Below are positions 14,385-16,828 of a stretch of DNA of 16,828 bases, piece after piece (within the stretch, counting starts at the first letter, position 1; the number at the start of each line of letters is the position of its first letter). This DNA comes from JAWLBR01 sp041687495 (GTDB lineage: Bacteria > Bacillota > Limnochordia > DTU087 > JAAYGB01), in the NCBI GenBank assembly GCA_041687495.1, contig JAWLBR010000071.1:1-16828 (forward strand), given 5' to 3'. The notes under the pieces are model-generated. The model saw only the letters and a list, made by a program, of their open reading frames with translations. It was not told where the DNA came from and searched no databases. Made by a program: the position numbers and the translations under genes.

Positions 14385-14732
14385 TTGATTAAGGTTGGGG
14401 TTCAGATGCAGAGCGAGATCAGATCACAAATGCGGGGCGGGGTAGGCAATGTAGAGATCATGGAGATCTTTACTCCCCAAGAGCTGAAAGGGAAATGCCG
14501 GCTGTTGGCCAAGATTACCATTCCCGTCGGTGGATCTATCGGGTTGCACGAGCATGGGGAAGAAGAAGAAATCTACTACATAATTCAAGGGAAGGCAAAG
14601 GTAACAGATGCTGGAGTAGTTCGGGAATTGGGTGTTGGCGACGCTGTATTGACTGGCGGGGGTGCCAGCCATGCCATCGAAAACATCGGGGCCGAACCAT
14701 TGGTGTTCATGGCGACAATTCTTACGTATTAG
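14385..14732 (+). CDS. Small single-domain cupin protein
   Basis: A 115-residue cupin-2 type beta-barrel. Cupin motif 1 is present as LHEHGEEEEIYYIIQG (H55, H57, E61/E62, G69) and motif 2 as GGASHAIENIG (H96, N100), so the usual metal ligands are complete. The N-terminus (KVGVQMQSEIRSQMRGGVGNVEI) resembles stand-alone bacterial cupins near this size. These small cupins act as sensors, isomerases or sugar/metabolite binding proteins; the substrate here is unknown. The start is probably TTG 14385: AAGGAGGT (14370-14377) lies 7 bases before it. ATG 14367 would put the ribosome site inside the coding region. Follows the DUF3866 gene with the same strand and a short gap. Confidence 0.88.
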   Translation: MIKVGVQMQSEIRSQMRGGVGNVEIMEIFTPQELKGKCRLLAKITIPVGGSIGLHEHGEEEEIYYIIQGKAKVTDAGVVRELGVGDAVLTGGGASHAIENIGAEPLVFMATILTY

Positions 14733-14735
14733 CAC

Positions 14736-14766
14736 AAAAACCAAGCCACCGCGCATCGCGGTGGCT
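14736..14766 (-). terminator. Terminator of the minus-strand operon, facing the cupin gene
   Basis: AGCCACCGCG (14744-14753) pairs perfectly with CGCGGTGGCT (14757-14766) around CAT. On the minus strand the stem is followed after three bases by TTTTT (14740-14736), so it serves the minus-strand operon. On the plus strand only GTCCTG follows, so it would be at best a weak terminator for the cupin gene. Confidence 0.8.
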
Positions 14767-14825
14767 GTCCTGACAATAGCTATTTACTCCAGAGTGCAAG
14801 TTAGCTTCAATTCCAACGGTGTCCC

Positions 14826-15818
14826 CTAACTGGCTGCCTTACGAAAGGCTTGCAGAGGATTGGTGGGGTGGAATGGAACCTCGAGCAGCAGCTGTAGAGT
14901 CTGCTTGCTCTGGTTGGCTGGCAACTGAGCCAGCGCCTGCTCTGCTTTCTTCAGGTATTTGGCCAGCACCTGTCGGGAACGCTTAATCCCATCTGCTTGC
15001 TTAACCATACCGGCAATATCCTGAATCACCTTGCGATCCGCTGCCACCGACAGCAAGTCCTTCACTTTTGGCCCCCACTCAGAGTGCATCAACGCAAAGA
15101 TGACGGGGAGCGTGTAGATGCCCTCTTTGATATCATTACCCACTGGCTTGCCTATGTTTTCGTCTGTGGAGACCAAATCAAGGATATCATCCTGAATCTG
15201 AAATGCCATGCCCAAATACAAGCCGTATCTTGACAGCAGTTTAATCTGTTTCTCTGTGCACTGAGCTTGCTTAGCCCCAATCGCCGCGGCTAGGGCAAAT
15301 AGAACAGCCGTCTTGCCTCGGATTCTTCGCATATAGCCGAGAACTGATGGGCGGGTGAGGTAGCGGCTGGAGTACTGATTGACTTCGCCTTCGCAGATGA
15401 TCTGCATTGCCCGGGCCAGTTCTGGCAGACGGTCGGCTGCTTGCACTTCAGATAAGAGCTGGAAACACTTGACAAAGAGGAAGTCCCCGGTGTACACCGC
15501 CACATCTTTACCAAACCTAGCTTGGGTAGTCTGAACACCACGGCGTAGTTTCACTTCGTCGATGATGTCATCGTGTACCAGGGTTGCCATATGCAAAAGC
15601 TCAACGGCTGCCGCTACATCGATCACTGACTCAGTCGCAGTACCGTATGAAGCAGACAGCAACGCTAAGGCTGGGCGAAGGCGTTTACCTGGGGCTTCAA
15701 TCAGATCCACAGCCGCGTCTTGGATGATCTTCTCCCTGCACCGCGTGATATCGTGTAGGCGTTGATCGACAGCTGCTAATTGCTGGGCAAGGGTTGGGTT
15801 ATGGTCCCAGAAGCTCAA
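14826..15818 (-). CDS. Long-chain trans-polyprenyl diphosphate synthase
   Basis: A 330-residue all-helical prenyltransferase that extends allylic diphosphate with IPP, here probably for the side chain of (demethyl)menaquinone. Motifs are GKRLRP (44-49), the first aspartate-rich motif VHDDIIDE (D83, D84, D87) with LRRG after it, a KT pair (GKTAVL, ~169), and the second motif FQIQDDILD (D210, D211, D214). The residue five before the first DD is alanine, not Phe/Tyr, which in this family goes with products longer than FPP. The start is TTG 15818: AGGAGGT (15831-15825) is 6 bases upstream and the TTGA overlap with the previous gene's stop is typical coupling. ATG 15842 would precede that ribosome site. 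Chain length cannot be fixed from sequence; HepT or DmkB are plausible names. Confidence 0.9.
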   Translation of the reverse strand: MSFWDHNPTLAQQLAAVDQRLHDITRCREKIIQDAAVDLIEAPGKRLRPALALLSASYGTATESVIDVAAAVELLHMATLVHDDIIDEVKLRRGVQTTQARFGKDVAVYTGDFLFVKCFQLLSEVQAADRLPELARAMQIICEGEVNQYSSRYLTRPSVLGYMRRIRGKTAVLFALAAAIGAKQAQCTEKQIKLLSRYGLYLGMAFQIQDDILDLVSTDENIGKPVGNDIKEGIYTLPVIFALMHSEWGPKVKDLLSVAADRKVIQDIAGMVKQADGIKRSRQVLAKYLKKAEQALAQLPANQSKQTLQLLLEVPFHPTNPLQAFRKAAS

Positions 15819-16375
15819 TTGCCCACCTCCTCTTTTCTCCATTGTGTCTTTAGGGAATTAGATGGCGACATAGCTTTGCCCAAACCAGTGCGCTCCCAAC
15901 TAATTAGAAGCAACCGTGTTACCATCCCGACGAAAATGCCTGTCACTGCTCCCGATGCGATTAGTACCGGGAGATATGCGTAGAATGCAAAATTACCAAC
16001 GATCACAGAAGCTACGAACAATTGCCCTACGTTGTGGGCTAACGCGCCCATGATGCTTATCGCCGGTAGGCTGAACCAATCTTTGGCCCTAGACGCCAGC
16101 CACATCACTGCTAACGCTGTAAATCCTCCCGCCAAGCTGAACATCATAGAACTCACACCGCCGCCCAGCAGTGAGCCCAAAGCCGTTCTCAGTAGAATGA
16201 CTAAAATCGTATCAGTCAAGGGCAGAGTAAAGATGGAAAACAAGGTGACAATGTTAGCCAGGCCTAACTTAACTCCAGGCGCCAACTGGGGAATGGGCAT
16301 GAGTCGTTCAACAACATGAAGGACCAGTGCCACCGCAACCAGAAGGCTGATCGTTACCAATTTTCTTGTCTTCAA
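15815..16375 (-). CDS. Gx transporter family / 'heptaprenyl diphosphate synthase component I' membrane protein
   Basis: A 186-residue integral membrane protein with about five hydrophobic segments, starting KLVTISLLVAVALVLHVVERL. The family signature includes PIPQLAPGVKLGLANIVTL (first loop and helix), TALGSLLGGG and GALAHNVGQL. Databases call the family heptaprenyl diphosphate synthase component I (PF07456), but it looks like a transporter S-component-like protein, not a prenyl synthase, and has no aspartate-rich motif. The likely start is TTG 16375, with AGAGG (16389-16385) 9 bases upstream and product MKTRKLVTIS; TTG 16384 abuts that site. The C-terminal ~20 residues are polar and charged. 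The stop overlaps the prenyl synthase start as TTGA. In EET loci the EetB protein is of this type; that link is inference from gene order. Confidence 0.85.
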   Translation of the reverse strand: MKTRKLVTISLLVAVALVLHVVERLMPIPQLAPGVKLGLANIVTLFSIFTLPLTDTILVILLRTALGSLLGGGVSSMMFSLAGGFTALAVMWLASRAKDWFSLPAISIMGALAHNVGQLFVASVIVGNFAFYAYLPVLIASGAVTGIFVGMVTRLLLISWERTGLGKAMSPSNSLKTQWRKEEVGN

Positions 16376-16399
16376 AGCACTCAACCTCTTTTTTGGGGA

Positions 16400-16783
16400 T
16401 TACTGGACTATTCCATCGACTCCGGTGGTATTACTGGTCTCCTGAATCCTAATCACCAGACGGTTGGGTACACAGACTATCGTCCGAGTTGAGTCGGAGA
16501 TCCACCCCTGCTTCACGTCAATCTGATTGGTGCAGTTGGCTTCCACCACTCGGATTCTTCCAGGCTCAACTTCGACCAAGTTGTACCGAGATGAATCTGG
16601 TCGAATCGGGAGCGTATATGGTTCCTTCACTCTGGACAGGTTGATTCGCTGGAACTCAGTGTCATCTACGCTGATGATGGCGATGACATCTCCTGTGGGT
16701 CTTGGTCGAGCCCAGATAAATAGCCCGGTGCCCACCAGGGTCACAACCAGAACCGCCAGTAGAACTGCGTCACCTTTTCTCAC
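16400..16783 (-). CDS. Membrane-anchored NusG domain II-like protein
   Basis: A 127-residue protein with one N-terminal membrane helix (AVLLAVLVVTLVGTGLFIWA, ~6-25) and a C-terminal extracytoplasmic beta-rich domain (~30-127). The pattern MRKGDAVLL, followed by a short strand-rich domain with VVEANCTNQIDVKQGWIS and IVCVPNRLVIRI, matches the stand-alone NusG_II (PF07009) group. These are not NusG transcription factors. The conserved pair C108/C83-like positions (ANC..., IVC...) could be structural. GTG 16783 starts the protein; a ribosome-site match (GTGAGGAT) is about 13 bases upstream, further than ideal. Gap to the next gene is about 25 bases. The NusG_II/Gx-transporter/prenyl-synthase order recalls eetA-eetB-dmkB; I treat that as a lead only. 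Confidence 0.75.
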   Translation of the reverse strand: MRKGDAVLLAVLVVTLVGTGLFIWARPRPTGDVIAIISVDDTEFQRINLSRVKEPYTLPIRPDSSRYNLVEVEPGRIRVVEANCTNQIDVKQGWISDSTRTIVCVPNRLVIRIQETSNTTGVDGIVQ

Positions 16784-16828
16784 GGGAAATCAGCATCCTC
16801 ACCATCGGATTCTCTACCTGTGGTAATG

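Noticed and set aside
13816..14385. A 189-codon minus-strand frame
   Set aside because: Antisense to the DUF3866 gene, whose own plus-strand frame has a strong ribosome site and conserved patches.
14775..14784. Perfect palindrome AATAGCTATT after the cupin gene
   Set aside because: Only 10 bp, no partner site or regulator nearby; probably chance.
1..16828. CRISPR array, IS element, tRNA/rRNA gene, attachment site or phage module
   Set aside because: No spaced repeats, terminal inverted repeats, transposase or tRNA cloverleaf were noticed on either strand.

Overview
The window is a segment of a bacterial chromosome that looks ordinary for Bacillota, with a few less ordinary parts. It starts inside polC (PolC-type replicative polymerase), and the plus strand then runs rimP, nusA, rnpM/ylxR, ylxQ, infB, rbfA, nrnA, truB, ribF, rpsO, pnp. 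PolC and this gene order point to a low-branching Bacillota lineage. An nrnA gene between rbfA and truB, and no ylxP between infB and rbfA, fit Clostridia-like lineages better than Bacillus. Base composition looks balanced by eye. Genus cannot be read from the sequence.

Region 1 (1-1629): the C-terminal third of PolC, cut by the window edge. Region 2 (1630-10290): the transcription/translation/RNA-maturation operon from rimP to ribF. It is preceded by a good extended -10 promoter and a perfect 14-bp hairpin. Junctions are tight (ATGA overlap rnpM/ylxQ, 17-bp overlap rbfA/nrnA), except for a structured 124-bp infB-rbfA gap. Region 3 (10291-13142): rpsO with its own promoter and structured leader, a strong terminator, a structured pnp leader, pnp, and a second strong terminator.

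Region 4 (13143-14732): a DUF3866-type gene of unknown function followed by a small cupin. Region 5 (minus strand, 16828 to 14733): a NusG-domain-II-like membrane-anchored protein, a Gx-transporter/'heptaprenyl diphosphate synthase component I' membrane protein, and a long-chain polyprenyl diphosphate synthase. These are tightly coupled and end at a hairpin terminator facing the cupin gene. This trio in this order recalls part of flavin-based extracellular electron transfer / demethylmenaquinone loci. The window ends before the genes that would test this.

The first three regions work as one module. RimP, RbfA, InfB, S15 and TruB build or run the ribosome and tRNAs. NusA, YlxR and YlxQ are RNA-binding factors. 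NrnA and PNPase degrade RNA from the 3' end or finish short oligonucleotides. RibF supplies FMN/FAD. I see no CRISPR array, IS element, tRNA, rRNA or phage gene. The best leads are RNA-level control elements (rimP leader, infB-rbfA gap, rpsO leader, pnp leader), an unusual PNPase neck loop, a charged NusA tail, and the minus-strand quinone/electron-transfer-like operon. Many starts here are GTG or TTG, so several start calls rest on ribosome-binding-site spacing.
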